A stretch of DNA of 64,000 bases from Blautia sp. (GTDB lineage: Bacteria; Bacillota; Clostridia; Lachnospirales; Lachnospiraceae): assembly GCA_021772055.1 (NCBI GenBank), contig JAETNR010000009.1, positions 40,833-104,832 on the forward strand, in the 5' to 3' direction. Below are positions 36,484-45,968 of this stretch, in pieces. A model generated the notes under the pieces. It was not told the DNA's origin, did not search any database, and saw nothing but the letters and a program-made list of their open reading frames with translations. The first letter of the stretch is position 1; every line of letters starts with the position of its first letter. The position numbers and the translations under genes were made by a program.

Positions 36484-37076
36484 TTGTTTCCCTTCCTTTC
36501 CATATGCAAATCCTTATAAAACAAAAACGCATCTTTTGTGGTACTGTCACAATCCTTCGGATTTTCGTCTAAATAAGCCAGAGTATCCTTCAGAATTTCA
36601 TACATGCATTCATCCAGGTCTTCAAATGCAAGCTTCCGTATTCTGGAAAGATTGGGCGCTTTGTCCCGCATGGGTTCAATGTAATCGGCGATATAGACGA
36701 TCTTTTCCAGAATGCTCATTCCGGGACGCCCGGTGGTGTGATAAGTGATGGAAGTGAGGATTTCTTCGTCCGTAATGTCGTATTTATCCCTGGCAATATA
36801 GGCACCCAGCTTTGCATGAAGTAAAAAAGGGTGTGTTTTTTCAAACTCCGTAACCGGTATTTTATGTTCCTCACACATCTTTAATTTCTTTTTGTTTGGA
36901 ATGCATTTTGCACTGTCATGTAAGAGTCCGGCAGCCTGCGCATCCTCCAGATCATATCCGTGAGCCATGGCAAGGGCTGCACATGTGTACATCACTCCCA
37001 TGGTATGTGTCATACGATCCTCATCCAGATATTTGGAAAGTTTTTTCTGAATTTTAGGAAAATCATACTGTGCCAT
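36480..37076 (-). CDS. yqeK: YqeK-type HD-domain Ap4A hydrolase
   Basis: 198 residues. The HD superfamily motif appears as AAGLLHDSAKCIP, with HTMGVMYTCAALA ahead and ITYHTTGRPGM behind, as in YqeK, which splits Ap4A symmetrically. ATG 37076 lies inside the end of nadD (14-base overlap) and is the conserved family start. nadD-yqeK-rsfS is a standard Firmicute trio. Confidence 0.92.
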   Translation of the reverse strand: MAQYDFPKIQKKLSKYLDEDRMTHTMGVMYTCAALAMAHGYDLEDAQAAGLLHDSAKCIPNKKKLKMCEEHKIPVTEFEKTHPFLLHAKLGAYIARDKYDITDEEILTSITYHTTGRPGMSILEKIVYIADYIEPMRDKAPNLSRIRKLAFEDLDECMYEILKDTLAYLDENPKDCDSTTKDAFLFYKDLHMERKGNK

Positions 37077-37719
37077 CTGTTCTGAATTCCTCTCGTGCTG
37101 AATGGTAAATATTATTCTCATAAATATAATGGATCACATCATCAGGAACATAGTAGCGAAGGCTTTTATGTTCTTTCAGCCACTGCCGGATCAGTTCACT
37201 GGAGATATCAATATTCATGGTATCCAGACGCAGGAATTTTCCCCCGTATTGCCCGGAAAGGAAATTCATTTCCTGATCCAGCTCTTTCACAGGCGTATGG
37301 TTCCTGGTGGCAACTACAAGGGTACAGGCCCGGCAGATTCTTGCAGGTTCTTTCCATGTGGCAAAGGAATAAAGAGAATCTGCACCAATGATAAAATAAT
37401 AATCCGTATCGGGATTTTCTTCCTTCAAAGCTTCCAGTGTACGGTAGGTATAGGAATAACCTTCTTCATGCATTTCCGCCAGGGAAAGCTCAAAATGGGG
37501 ATTTCCCCGGATTGCTTTTTTTACCATGGCAATCCTCTGCTCATCACTGGCTCTTCCTGTTCGATTTCTTTTATGGGGAGGATTTCCGGAGGGCATGAAC
37601 AAAACCTTGTCAAGGCTAAGCTGCTCATATGCCCGTTCTCCCAGGATTAAATGTCCTACATGAATGGGGTCGAAGGTGCCTCCCATAATGCCGATTTTTT
37701 TTCTGATGATATTTTCCAT
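37063..37719 (-). CDS. nadD: Nicotinate-nucleotide adenylyltransferase
   Basis: 218 residues. Forms deamido-NAD from NaMN and ATP. GIMGGTFDPIHVGHL is the nucleotidyltransferase (T/H)xGH motif, and ISSELIRQWLKE is the ISSTxIR-type motif. VLFMPSGNPPHKRN is also typical. Start ATG 37719 lies 18 bases after the yhbY stop. Confidence 0.95.
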   Translation of the reverse strand: MENIIRKKIGIMGGTFDPIHVGHLILGERAYEQLSLDKVLFMPSGNPPHKRNRTGRASDEQRIAMVKKAIRGNPHFELSLAEMHEEGYSYTYRTLEALKEENPDTDYYFIIGADSLYSFATWKEPARICRACTLVVATRNHTPVKELDQEMNFLSGQYGGKFLRLDTMNIDISSELIRQWLKEHKSLRYYVPDDVIHYIYENNIYHSAREEFRTDGTV

Positions 37720-37737
37720 GTATCTGCCTCCATGGTG

Positions 37738-38028
37738 TTATGGAAGAATGATCTTTTTCTTTTCGTTTTTTCCTTCCCTGTACAGAACGATCTTTTTGCC
37801 GATGACCTGAACAACCTGGGAATGGGTTCTTTCTGCAAGGACCTCGGCCATTTCTCTCGGATCATAAAGGCAGTTCTGCAAAACACTGATCTTGATCAGT
37901 TCTCTCGCAGCAAGTGCTTCCTCTACGGAAGCCGTATTTTCCGGTGTGACCCCGCCTTTCCCAAGCTGCAGGATCGGTTCGGTCTTCATTGCAAGCCCTT
38001 TTAAGTAGGCTCTCTGCTTACTTGTCAT
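37738..38028 (-). CDS. yhbY: YhbY-family CRM-domain RNA-binding protein
   Basis: 96 residues, one CRM domain: LTSKQRAYLKGLA-like N-terminus, ILQLGKGGVTPE loop (the GxxG-type RNA-binding loop), and GKKIVLYREG at the C-terminus. It associates with pre-50S particles. Between obgE and nadD, its conserved place in Bacillota. Confidence 0.94.
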   Translation of the reverse strand: MTSKQRAYLKGLAMKTEPILQLGKGGVTPENTASVEEALAARELIKISVLQNCLYDPREMAEVLAERTHSQVVQVIGKKIVLYREGKNEKKKIILP

Positions 38029-38058
38029 AATTTTATCCTCTTATTTTACAGGTAACTC

Positions 38059-39348
38059 TTATTTATAATAGTCAAAATCAAAGCCATACATGCGCACCGT
38101 ATCGCCTTCTTCAATGCCGGCTTTTTCCAGATCATCAAGAATGCCGCCCTCTTTCAGGAAACGCTGGAAGAAAGCAAATCCCTTTTCGGAATCCAGATTG
38201 GTGTAGCCAAGCATTTTTTCGATTTTCGGTCCTTCCACAACAAAGATGGTTGGGTCATCCTTGTCTCTCTCCACTGTATAAGGCAGGTTTTCCCTGAAAA
38301 GCATATCTTCCGGGAAAAATTCCTGTTCAAAAACGATCTTCTCCTTCCTGGTATTGGCAAGCATCTCTTTCACATAGTAGAGAAGCTCCTTTACTCCTTC
38401 CCCGGAAACAGCAGAAATGGGGAATACCCGGATGCCCTTTGGCTCAAATTCTTCTTTCAGAAGCTGAATCGGAGTATCGTCTCCGTCAAAGATACAGTCA
38501 ATCTTGTTAGCAGCAATGACCTGGGGACGCGCTGCGATTTCCGGATTATAAGCTTCCAGTTCTTTATTGATCTTATAGATATCGTCAATGGGGTCACGGC
38601 CCTCTGTAGATGCTGCATCTACAATATGGATCATCACTCTGGTACGTTCAATATGGCGCAGGAATTCATGTCCCAGCCCAACGCCTTCGGAGGCGCCTTC
38701 AATGAGCCCGGGAATGTCAGCAATGACAAAACCGCCGTTTTCCGTATCTACCACGCCGAGATTGGGGCTTAATGTTGTAAAATGGTAGTTGGCGATCTTA
38801 GGCTGTGCATTGGTTACTCTGGAAAGAAAAGTAGATTTTCCTACATTTGGAAAGCCCACCAGTCCTACGTCTGCAATGACTTTTAATTCCAGAAGGACTT
38901 CCAGCTCCTGGGCAGGCTGTCCCGGCTGGGCGTATTTCGGAACCTGCATGGTTGCTGTGGCATAATGCTGATTGCCCTTGCCGCCGCGGCCGCCCCGCAA
39001 AATGATCTGGCGGCGGTTTTCTCCGGACATGTCCGCGATCACCTTTCGGGACTCTGCATCCATGACGACAGTGCCTTCCGGAACTTTCAGCACGATGCTC
39101 TCTCCGTCCGCACCGTGGCACCTGCGCTTCCCGCCTTCCTGACCATCCTGAGCCTTATATTTTCTTCTGTGTCTGTATTCTCCAAGGGTATTCTGACCTT
39201 CATCTACTTCAAAAATCACATCACCGCCCTTGCCGCCGTCGCCGCCGTCCGGTCCTCCGTTGGGAACATACAATTCCCTGCGGAAACTTACATGGCCGTC
39301 ACCGCCTTTGCCTGAACGGATGATGATTTTTGCTCTGTCTGCAAACAT
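38059..39348 (-). CDS. obgE: Obg GTPase
   Basis: 429 residues in three domains: Gly-rich N-terminal Obg fold (about 1-158, FRRELYVPNGGPDGGDGGKG), the G domain with GFPNVGKSTFLSRV, DIPGLIEGAS and NKID, and the C-terminal OCT domain (about 350-429, FVVEGPKIEKMLGYTN). Acts in 50S assembly and stringent signalling. Separated from rpmA by a hairpin that could lower its expression relative to the ribosomal genes. Confidence 0.97.
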   Translation of the reverse strand: MFADRAKIIIRSGKGGDGHVSFRRELYVPNGGPDGGDGGKGGDVIFEVDEGQNTLGEYRHRRKYKAQDGQEGGKRRCHGADGESIVLKVPEGTVVMDAESRKVIADMSGENRRQIILRGGRGGKGNQHYATATMQVPKYAQPGQPAQELEVLLELKVIADVGLVGFPNVGKSTFLSRVTNAQPKIANYHFTTLSPNLGVVDTENGGFVIADIPGLIEGASEGVGLGHEFLRHIERTRVMIHIVDAASTEGRDPIDDIYKINKELEAYNPEIAARPQVIAANKIDCIFDGDDTPIQLLKEEFEPKGIRVFPISAVSGEGVKELLYYVKEMLANTRKEKIVFEQEFFPEDMLFRENLPYTVERDKDDPTIFVVEGPKIEKMLGYTNLDSEKGFAFFQRFLKEGGILDDLEKAGIEEGDTVRMYGFDFDYYK

Positions 39349-39377
39349 ATGCCACCTCTCTTCAATCCAATAAATCT

Positions 39378-39413
39378 AAAGAAAGGCTCCAAACCTGTCC
39401 GATTTGAAGCCTT
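39378..39413 (-). terminator. Intercistronic terminator/attenuator between rpmA and obgE
   Basis: On the minus strand AAGGCTTCAAA and TTTGGAGCCTT pair (one G-U) around a nine-base loop, followed by TCTTT. It may reduce read-through from the abundant ribosomal transcripts into obgE. Confidence 0.65.
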
Positions 39414-39425
39414 CTCCCAAACGAA

Positions 39426-39713
39426 TTATTCTGCCTCTACAGGAACGATAGAAACCTGTTTCTTATCGCGTCCTTTTCTGGTGTATCTTACAACACCATC
39501 TGTCAGTGCAAATAAAGTATAGTCTTTACCGCATCCTACGTTTACGCCCGGATGGATCTTGGTTCCGCGCTGTCTGTAAAGGATGTTTCCGGCTTTTACA
39601 AACTGTCCGTCTGCTCTCTTCGCACCTAATCTCTTAGATTCGGAATCACGGCCGTTCTTTGTAGAACCAACACCTTTTTTGTGTGCGAATAACTGAAGGT
39701 TCATTTTCATCAT
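39426..39713 (-). CDS. rpmA: 50S ribosomal protein L27
   Basis: 95 residues. The N-terminus [11 protein letters not shown] carries the Bacillota-specific extension cleaved between Phe and Ala by Prp, exposing the functional L27 N-terminus near the peptidyl transferase centre. [21 protein letters not shown] is the core. ATG 39713 sits behind GGAGGTG; the next gene up is the protease that performs the cleavage. Confidence 0.97.
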   Translation of the reverse strand: MMKMNLQLFAHKKGVGSTKNGRDSESKRLGAKRADGQFVKAGNILYRQRGTKIHPGVNVGCGKDYTLFALTDGVVRYTRKGRDKKQVSIVPVEAE

Positions 39714-39717
39714 GTGG

Positions 39718-40038
39718 TTACACCTCCTTGACTCTAACTGTCAAATATCGATTCTCGTAGCTATGTGCAATATCCGTTAAGCCGAGAACAAGAGAATCCA
39801 TGAGCAGGGCTCCCTTCTCCGTAACAGGCTTCGTAAAGCGGAAGGAGACATATCCGTCATGCTCCTGCACTTCGATGGAATCATCGGTAAAGGCCTCAAT
39901 GGAATTTACCGTATTGATCACCAGTGCGGAAACAGCGGCACAGACAATATCCTGTCCTTCCTCTGCATATCCGGCATGTCCGTCGGACTGAAAGCTGATA
40001 TACGAATGAGCTCTCTTCTTAACTGTAACTTTAATCAT
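39718..40038 (-). CDS. prp: Ribosomal-processing cysteine protease Prp
   Basis: 106 residues. Catalytic His lies in [13 protein letters not shown] and Cys in [17 protein letters not shown]. It removes the N-terminal extension of L27. The gene stands between rplU and rpmA as in Staphylococcus and Bacillus (ysxB), four bases from rpmA. Confidence 0.95.
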   Translation of the reverse strand: MIKVTVKKRAHSYISFQSDGHAGYAEEGQDIVCAAVSALVINTVNSIEAFTDDSIEVQEHDGYVSFRFTKPVTEKGALLMDSLVLGLTDIAHSYENRYLTVRVKEV

Positions 40039-40050
40039 AATGACACCAGA

Positions 40051-40356
40051 TCAACCGTTGATCTTTTCAATTTTCACTTTTGTGAACTGCTGTCTATGAC
40101 CGTTTTTCTTGTGATATCCAGTTTTTCTTTTGTATTTGTAAACGATTACTTTTTTTGCTTTACCGTTTTCAATTACAGAAGCGGTAACACTGGCATTGGC
40201 TACATCAGCACCAACTTTTAATCCGTTATCGCTTACTGCGATGACATTATCAAAAGTAACGGTTTCACCAGCTTCTACACCGAGTTTTTCAACTCTGATC
40301 ACGTCGCCCTCGGCAACTTTGTACTGTTTACCACCTGTTGCAATAATTGCGTACAT
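40051..40356 (-). CDS. rplU: 50S ribosomal protein L21
   Basis: 101 residues, starting [19 protein letters not shown] and ending with the rRNA-binding [22 protein letters not shown] 40356 has GGAGGTG upstream. First gene of the rplU-prp-rpmA-obgE-yhbY-nadD-yqeK-rsfS operon. Confidence 0.98.
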   Translation of the reverse strand: MYAIIATGGKQYKVAEGDVIRVEKLGVEAGETVTFDNVIAVSDNGLKVGADVANASVTASVIENGKAKKVIVYKYKRKTGYHKKNGHRQQFTKVKIEKING

Positions 40357-40431
40357 AATGGCACCTCCTATGAACTTTACTCGCCAAATATGGTGATCCA
40401 ATGGATACTTAAACCTCTTTGTGCGGCATAC
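40357..40431 (-). promoter_or_regulatory. Possible L21 leader RNA
   Basis: About 75 transcribed bases precede rplU. L21 leader elements are known for this operon in Bacillota, and this segment contains potential pairing (GGATCACCATATTTGG region), but I could not confirm a consensus fold by eye. Confidence 0.4.
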
Positions 40432-40437
40432 TCATTT

Positions 40438-40466
40438 ATATTAGCATGAGTATTTGAATTCGTCAA
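40438..40466 (-). promoter_or_regulatory. Promoter of the L21 operon
   Basis: On the minus strand TTGACG (40466-40461), 17-base spacer, TATAT-type -10 box TAATAT (40443-40438). Start near 40431. Confidence 0.75.
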
Positions 40467-40498
40467 TAATATTTTAGAATTTTTTTTAATCCTTTTTT

Positions 40499-40864
40499 CT
40501 ACTTGGCAGGAACGATCTCAATCCAGTAACCATCCGGGTCGGTAATGAAATAGATTCCCATAGCCGGATTTTCAAATACAATGCAGCCCATTTCTTCATG
40601 TCGTTTATGGAACTCCTCATACTTGTCTGTTTCAAAGGCAAGATGGAATTCACATTCTCCAAGGTTGTAGGCCTCTGTCCTGTCCCGCAGCCAGGTCAGC
40701 TCCAACTGGAATTCAGTTTCCTTTTCACCAAGATAAACCAGTTTAAAAGAACCGTCATCCGCTTCCGCTTCTCTTATCGGCTCCAGATCAAGAGCAGTTT
40801 TATAAAACTTCAGGCTATTTTCCAGATTTAAAACATTAAAATTAAAATGTGCAAATTTAATCAT
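40499..40864 (-). CDS. VOC-family glyoxalase I-like protein
   Basis: 121 residues. The duplicated beta-alpha-beta-beta-beta fold is visible: FAHFNFNVLNLENSLKFYKT (first metal His), GECEFHLAFETDKYEEFHKR and FITDPDGYWIEIVPAK (last metal Glu). Matches lactoylglutathione-lyase-like proteins; Clostridia usually lack glutathione, so the substrate is uncertain. Overlaps the RNase G stop by eight bases. Confidence 0.87.
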   Translation of the reverse strand: MIKFAHFNFNVLNLENSLKFYKTALDLEPIREAEADDGSFKLVYLGEKETEFQLELTWLRDRTEAYNLGECEFHLAFETDKYEEFHKRHEEMGCIVFENPAMGIYFITDPDGYWIEIVPAK

Positions 40865-42089
40865 ATGATTTCTCCTTCTTTCTTTGCAGTTCTCTGATAT
40901 CTTCTATGATCGGCCGCCTGACTTTTTTTCTGGTCATTTCCAGAATATTGAGGGGAGTGATGTCTATGGCTTTGCTTTTGACAGAGTCTTTTCGCAGATG
41001 CTTCTGCAGCACATGGAAAAGCTCCTCCCGGTGATCCTGGTTTTCCATATTGATAAAGTCAATTAGAATGATCCCGGAAAGATTCCTCAGACGAAGCTGG
41101 CGCGCAATCTCCCCAGCAGCCTCCAGATTGATCTTCCGATAGGTTTCCTCCGCCTTTTTCTTTCCCGTAAACTTTCCGCTGTTTACATCAATGGAAACAA
41201 AGGCTTCTGTCTGCTGAATCACAAGAAATCCTCCGCTGTTCAGCCAGATTTTTTCTCTCCGGATCTCTTCCAGGGCGGATTCCAGGCTGTGAAGCTTATA
41301 TAGAGGCAGCAGTGTGTCTTTATAAAAAGCAAGCTGTTCGGTCTGGGAAGAACTGAACGCGTCCAGATAAGCGGCAATTTTATCATACACATCCGGAATA
41401 TCCGTGATAATTTCCTCCACATTGCGGTTATAGGCGTCACGGATGGCATTCAGATAAAATGGCTCTGCCTCATACAAAAGACTGAAACAGGTACGATTCC
41501 TTCCTGTCACAGCCGTACTCTCATATAGTTTCTGTAAGTACTCCAGTTCCCGGAGGATTTCCTCTTTCGAGGCATCTCCGGCATTGGTGCGCACCACAAT
41601 GCCATATTCCTTCTCCGGCTTCGCTGCTTCTTCTTCCAGCCATTTGCTGAGCCTTTTTCGGTCTTCCCCGGAAAGCTTGGAGGAAAGGCCGAATTTTTTA
41701 TTTCCTGTTGTCAAAACAAGATATTTCCCCGTGAAATTCAGGTTCCCGGTCAATGCAGGCAATTTGCCTTTCATGGCTTCCCTGCTTACCTGCACCAGGA
41801 TCTCATCCCCTGCACGTAAGGGGGCATTTCCCTTTCTGCCTGCAGTATAAATGATCCCTGTCGCTTCCTCAAGAGGAAGATACCCCGTTTCTCCGTTACC
41901 GAACCGTACAAAAGCAGCCTTAATGTTTTCGGCAAGCTTTTCTACCTGCCCTACATAAATATTTCCCAGAAGGGAACGCTGTCCAAGAGACGCCAGACGA
42001 AGCTCCATGATCTTCTGCTCTTCTTTTAAGGCACATACCAGACAGGGACAGTCATTGACATTCATGCAGGTTATAATAATCTTACTCAA
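40857..42089 (-). CDS. rng: Ribonuclease G/E family endoribonuclease, TTG start
   Basis: 410 residues. S1-like domain (GNIYVGQVEKLAENIKAAF, FGNGETGYLPLEEA) and the catalytic DNase I-like part with the two metal Asp in AFVSIDVNSGKFTG and IILIDFINMENQDHREEL. It ends soon after DITPLNILEMTRKKVR and lacks the CPxC zinc-link segment of E. coli RNase E/G. I place the start at TTG 42089 (LSKIIITCMN), overlapping the DUF2344 stop; the frame stays open to 42254, but that part repeats DUF2344 coding sequence in another frame. Confidence 0.88.
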   Translation of the reverse strand: MSKIIITCMNVNDCPCLVCALKEEQKIMELRLASLGQRSLLGNIYVGQVEKLAENIKAAFVRFGNGETGYLPLEEATGIIYTAGRKGNAPLRAGDEILVQVSREAMKGKLPALTGNLNFTGKYLVLTTGNKKFGLSSKLSGEDRKRLSKWLEEEAAKPEKEYGIVVRTNAGDASKEEILRELEYLQKLYESTAVTGRNRTCFSLLYEAEPFYLNAIRDAYNRNVEEIITDIPDVYDKIAAYLDAFSSSQTEQLAFYKDTLLPLYKLHSLESALEEIRREKIWLNSGGFLVIQQTEAFVSIDVNSGKFTGKKKAEETYRKINLEAAGEIARQLRLRNLSGIILIDFINMENQDHREELFHVLQKHLRKDSVKSKAIDITPLNILEMTRKKVRRPIIEDIRELQRKKEKSYD

Positions 42090-42789
42090 CTTTTTCACCC
42101 AAGGATTCCAGAGAAACAAACGTATGCTGCTCTTCTGAGCCGGTATCCGCATAGACCTCCAGCCTTTGTACCTGATAACAAAAGGGCTTCGGTTCACATC
42201 CAAGCCAGCTCTGGAAGGTGTCCATGACAAGCTCCGGCTTTGTATAATTTGCACTTGCAGATGCCAGCTTTAAAAAGACCTGGTTTCCCCGCTGTTCCAT
42301 TTTATAAATATAAGGGCGGATGTCCACTTCTTTTTCACTCCGCTTCGTTTTCTTCAGAACCATGATAGACGGCTGAGTATAAAATTCGCTGATTTTCTCC
42401 ATCCACGGTACTTCCGGTTCTTTTCCTTCCCGAAATTCCACCAGATAATCTGCTGCAGCGACCAGCGACATGGCTTTACTGGCTTTGCCGTCTTCTACGG
42501 CACGGGCACTGAGGACCCGGATGCCTTCTGCCATGGTGCCGTTTAATTTTTCTTCGATGACAGCCGTAGGAACGGTTTCCGTTAATTCAAGATCAAAATA
42601 TTCCCCAATGCTTGTGGTTCCTACTCCAAGGGGGGCTGCAAAGGACATGATCATATGAGGGCTGTATCCTCCGGAAAAAGCCACCGGAAGCCCTGCTCTT
42701 CGAAGAGCCTTCTGGAAATAACGCATGGTATCCAGATGTCCGATAAATTTTGCAGAGCCTTCCTTTGAAAATTTAATTCTTACTTTCAA
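42082..42789 (-). CDS. TIGR03936-type radical SAM-associated protein (DUF2344)
   Basis: About 235 residues. KVRIKFSKEGSAKFIGHLDTMRYFQKALRRA and GYSPHMIMSFAAPLGVG-type sequence identify DUF2344, nearly always encoded with a TIGR03960 radical SAM protein, as here. Function unknown, possibly an RNA or protein modification pair. The start is probably TTG 42789, eight bases after AGGAGG; the ATG at 42807 is itself part of the ribosome site region. Confidence 0.88.
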   Translation of the reverse strand: MKVRIKFSKEGSAKFIGHLDTMRYFQKALRRAGLPVAFSGGYSPHMIMSFAAPLGVGTTSIGEYFDLELTETVPTAVIEEKLNGTMAEGIRVLSARAVEDGKASKAMSLVAAADYLVEFREGKEPEVPWMEKISEFYTQPSIMVLKKTKRSEKEVDIRPYIYKMEQRGNQVFLKLASASANYTKPELVMDTFQSWLGCEPKPFCYQVQRLEVYADTGSEEQHTFVSLESLGEKVE

Positions 42790-44641
42790 AGCATACACCT
42801 CCTCCATACTGTTTTACACCGCAGCCGGAACATCTTTGGCGGCAGTTTGGCGTCACCTTTTCTTCGTGGGCCAGTTTCCATTCGCGGATCAGAAATTCCT
42901 TTGTAACACCTGCATCAATGAAATCCCAGGGCAGGATCTCTTCGGTGCTTCGTTCACGCAAGGTATAAAAATCAAGGTCAATGCCCGTTTCTTTAAAAGC
43001 TTCCTTCCAGATATCATAGCGGAAGCTTTCGGACCATGCATCATAAAGGGCGCCTTTTTCATAAGCTTTCAGAATGACTTCCGCGCAGCGGCGGTCGCCT
43101 CTTGCAAGGAAGCCTTCCAGAATCGTTACATCCGGTTCATGCCAGCTGTATTTGATGCTTCTCTGATTGAGCTGTGCCCGTATTTCGGTTTTTACGACTT
43201 TGGCTTTTTCTATGAAGTCATTCTCTGAATACATCCCTGCCCACTGGAATGGTGTAAATGGCTTGGGTACAAAAAAGGAGGTGCTGACATTGATTTGTAC
43301 TTTGCCGTTCCGCTGATCTTTGGGGATTTCGTAATATTCTTCCGCAATCCGCTCTGCAAGGTGGGCAATTCCTTTCATATCTTCTTCCGTCTCTGTTGGA
43401 AGACCGAGCATGAAATACAGTTTTACGCGGTTCCATCCGCCGCGAAAGGCTTCCCCTGCACCCTTTAGGATATCTTCTTCCGTGAGTCCTTTATTGATCA
43501 CGTCGCGAAGTCTCTGGGAACCCGCTTCCGGCGCAAAAGTCAGGCTGCTCTTTTTTACATCCTGCACTTTGCTCATAACATCCAGGGCAAAGGCGTCGAT
43601 TCGAAGGGAGGGCAGGGAAATGTTGACTCCCTTATCCTGAAACTCCTCTATTAAGAAGGTAACCAGTTCCTTTAATTGTGTATAGTCACTGGAACTTAAG
43701 GAACTTAGGGAAATTTCTTCGTGTCCGGTATTCTGCAGCATGTTTTTGGCGGAAATCTTTAATGTTTCCACATCCCGTTCCCTTGTGGGACGATAGATCA
43801 TCCCTGCCTGACAGAAACGGCATCCACGGATACAGCCGCGCTGGATTTCCAGGGTAATCCGGTCCTGAGTTGCTTTGATAAAAGGAACCACAGGCTTTTC
43901 AATGGCATGGTACTCTTTGTCCATATCGCCAATGACCTGCTTGCAGATCCTTTCCGGTACGCCCTCACGGTTGGGAGCAAAGGAGGCAATCGTACCATCT
44001 TCCTTATAAGTTACATCATAAAATGCGGGGACATAAATTCCGGGGATCCGGCAGGCCATGAGAAGAAAATCTTCTCTGGTTCCGCCTGCCGCCTTATTGG
44101 CTTTGTAGGCGTCAAAAAGAGCGTCATAGGAAGTCTCCCCCTCCCCAATATAAAACAGGTCAAAAAACGGCGCCAAAGGCTCCGGATTATAAGCACAGGC
44201 TCCTCCGCCGATCACAAGCGGATCCTGTTCGTTCCGGTCTTTTGCCAAAAGAGGGATGCCGCTCAGGTCAAGTACCTGAAGGACATTCGTATAGCACATT
44301 TCATATCCAAGGGTGATCCCTACAAAATCGCAGGATCTGACAGGTTCCTGTGATTCCAGCCCAAATAACGGGATATTTTCTTCTCTCATAATTTTATCCA
44401 GGTCGGTCCAGGGAGAAAATACACGTTCACACCAGACATCTTCCCGCTGGTTAAACAAATCATACAGAATGGCCATTCCCTGATTGGACATTCCGATTTC
44501 ATAAACATCCGGAAATACCATGGCAAAATGAATGTCTACTTTTTCTTTGTCCTTCATGACGGAATTAACTTCGCCTCCGATGTAACGGGCAGCTTTGTCA
44601 ACTTTTAGTAATATTTCATCATTTAAAGCTAGTTTCCGCAT
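42773..44641 (-). CDS. TIGR03960-family B12-binding-like radical SAM protein
   Basis: 622 residues. An N-terminal B12-binding-like fold (about 20-200, HFAMVFPDVYEIGMSNQGMA) precedes the radical SAM core with CxxxCxxC in QRGCIRGCRFCQAGM. SSLSSSDYTQLKELV and KSSLTFAPEAGSQRLRDVIN are typical of this family. A C-terminal Cys cluster (NCRQRCSGCGVKQYGGGVC) might bind another metal cluster. ATG 44641 follows AAGGAG; the open frame upstream to 44821 has no ribosome site. Reaction unknown. Confidence 0.9.
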   Translation of the reverse strand: MRKLALNDEILLKVDKAARYIGGEVNSVMKDKEKVDIHFAMVFPDVYEIGMSNQGMAILYDLFNQREDVWCERVFSPWTDLDKIMREENIPLFGLESQEPVRSCDFVGITLGYEMCYTNVLQVLDLSGIPLLAKDRNEQDPLVIGGGACAYNPEPLAPFFDLFYIGEGETSYDALFDAYKANKAAGGTREDFLLMACRIPGIYVPAFYDVTYKEDGTIASFAPNREGVPERICKQVIGDMDKEYHAIEKPVVPFIKATQDRITLEIQRGCIRGCRFCQAGMIYRPTRERDVETLKISAKNMLQNTGHEEISLSSLSSSDYTQLKELVTFLIEEFQDKGVNISLPSLRIDAFALDVMSKVQDVKKSSLTFAPEAGSQRLRDVINKGLTEEDILKGAGEAFRGGWNRVKLYFMLGLPTETEEDMKGIAHLAERIAEEYYEIPKDQRNGKVQINVSTSFFVPKPFTPFQWAGMYSENDFIEKAKVVKTEIRAQLNQRSIKYSWHEPDVTILEGFLARGDRRCAEVILKAYEKGALYDAWSESFRYDIWKEAFKETGIDLDFYTLRERSTEEILPWDFIDAGVTKEFLIREWKLAHEEKVTPNCRQRCSGCGVKQYGGGVCFESKN

Positions 44642-45150
44642 AAAACTCCTTTCGTTTTTGTGTAATACATACAAAAAAAATCTTCTTTCGTTTTCCGTTT
44701 TCAATTTTTTCGAAAAGCGGTCTTTTTTTGATGGTTTTCTATCAGATTTAAGAGTGTGAAATGCACTGTTTTTTCCTGATTTTTGCCCCTGCGCAACAGA
44801 TTCTATTCCTAAACTGCACATCAGCTCACCATATTGTAAGCTTTTGTTGGGAGTAATTCAAGCAAATCTTCTTCAGAAATAAGAATATTTTCTTTCTTTT
44901 CCCCTGCGGTCCGGTAAAACTATCGTTCCTCCGGTTATATACCAGGATGTACCTTCCATCCTGCTTTGCGGCTTATCTACACCGTTCAGCTCCCCGGTCA
45001 GGATTCATCCGCCGAATATACCCAGCCAGTCTGTATATCTGCCATGCCTTTTTTATTTTCTGTGTCAAACTGTTCTTTTGTAAGGGAACTATATGCGACA
45101 GTCATTTCCTGAGGAAGCTTTCATTTGTATTTCATTTTATCATTAATAGT
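44642..45150. other. Long intergenic region without a recognised gene
   Basis: About 500 bases between the radical SAM gene and the ABC transporter operon. Short frames exist on both strands (for example 44947-45159 on +), without ribosome sites or recognisable motifs. On the minus strand around 44822-44930 one frame (ILISEEDLLELLPTKAYNMV) looks protein-like but is soon closed by stops, possibly a gene remnant. Confidence 0.4.
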
Positions 45151-45175
45151 GGGCTGTAACCAAATGATACAGCCC
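45151..45175 (-). terminator. Hairpin downstream of the ABC transporter operon
   Basis: GGGCTGTA and TACAGCCC form a perfect 8-bp stem with a nine-base loop, 20 bases beyond the last ATPase gene. The T tract is poor, so termination is uncertain. Confidence 0.4.
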
Positions 45176-45194
45176 TAACAATAGACTTTGCAAA

Positions 45195-45953
45195 CTATAA
45201 CACTGACTCAACCAGGATTTTTGTATAATCCTCTGTCGGATGATTAATGATTTCATCCGGTATCCCCTGTTCTACTACCTTCCCTTGATACAGTACCAAT
45301 ACCTCATCACAAAATGCCTGTACCAGCGCCAAATCATGACAGATCAGCAGAAAGGAAAGGCCTTCTTTTTCTTTTAGCTCCAACAAAAGCTCCAACACCT
45401 GTTTCTGCACTGTTACATCCAGGGCACTGGTAGCTTCGTCACAGATAAGTATAGATGGTTTTACCGCCAACGCTCTAGCAATAGCAGCTCTCTGGCACTG
45501 GCCGCCACTGACCTGATGAGGATACCGTTCTGCAAATTCCGGTGTCAGGCCGCATCTCACCAGCAATTCTTCTACTTTCCTTTTTGTCTCGCTTCGGCTC
45601 ATTCCAATGTTTCGCAGGCTTTCCCCGATGCCATCCCCCAGCGTGCGGCGCGGGTCAAAGGATTCCATGGGCATCTGAAATACCATCTGGATATCCTGAT
45701 ACGCCCTTCGGAGTTCTTTCCCTTTGGCATTTGTAATATCCCTGCCCATCAGCATCACGTTTCCCTCGGTCACATCCACCAGATGGGTGATCATTTTGGC
45801 AATCGTACTTTTCCCTGATCCAGACTCACCCACAATACCCAGACACTGGCCCCTCTTCAGTTCAAAGCTGACATCCTCCACCGCCATGAATGTTTTCTTC
45901 CCGGAGGTGAAAATTTTTTTCAAATGTTCTGCTTTCAGTATCGTCTCCGACAT
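45195..45953 (-). CDS. Peptide/nickel-type ABC transporter ATPase (second subunit, NikE/DppF-like)
   Basis: 252 residues. Walker A GESGSGKSTIAK, Q-loop VFQMPMESFDP, signature VSGGQCQRAAIARAL and Walker B ILICDEATSALDV are all intact. It lacks the C-terminal oligopeptide-type extension, as nickel-type NikE proteins do. It pairs with the next ATPase to power the permeases encoded upstream. Spacing of 15 bases to the partner gene. Confidence 0.9.
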   Translation of the reverse strand: MSETILKAEHLKKIFTSGKKTFMAVEDVSFELKRGQCLGIVGESGSGKSTIAKMITHLVDVTEGNVMLMGRDITNAKGKELRRAYQDIQMVFQMPMESFDPRRTLGDGIGESLRNIGMSRSETKRKVEELLVRCGLTPEFAERYPHQVSGGQCQRAAIARALAVKPSILICDEATSALDVTVQKQVLELLLELKEKEGLSFLLICHDLALVQAFCDEVLVLYQGKVVEQGIPDEIINHPTEDYTKILVESVL

Positions 45954-45968
45954 AATTTTTTCCTCCGG

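Noticed and set aside
44947..45159. 70-codon frame in the long intergenic region
   Set aside because: No ribosome site, no motif, biased composition (Cys/Phe/Arg); likely chance.
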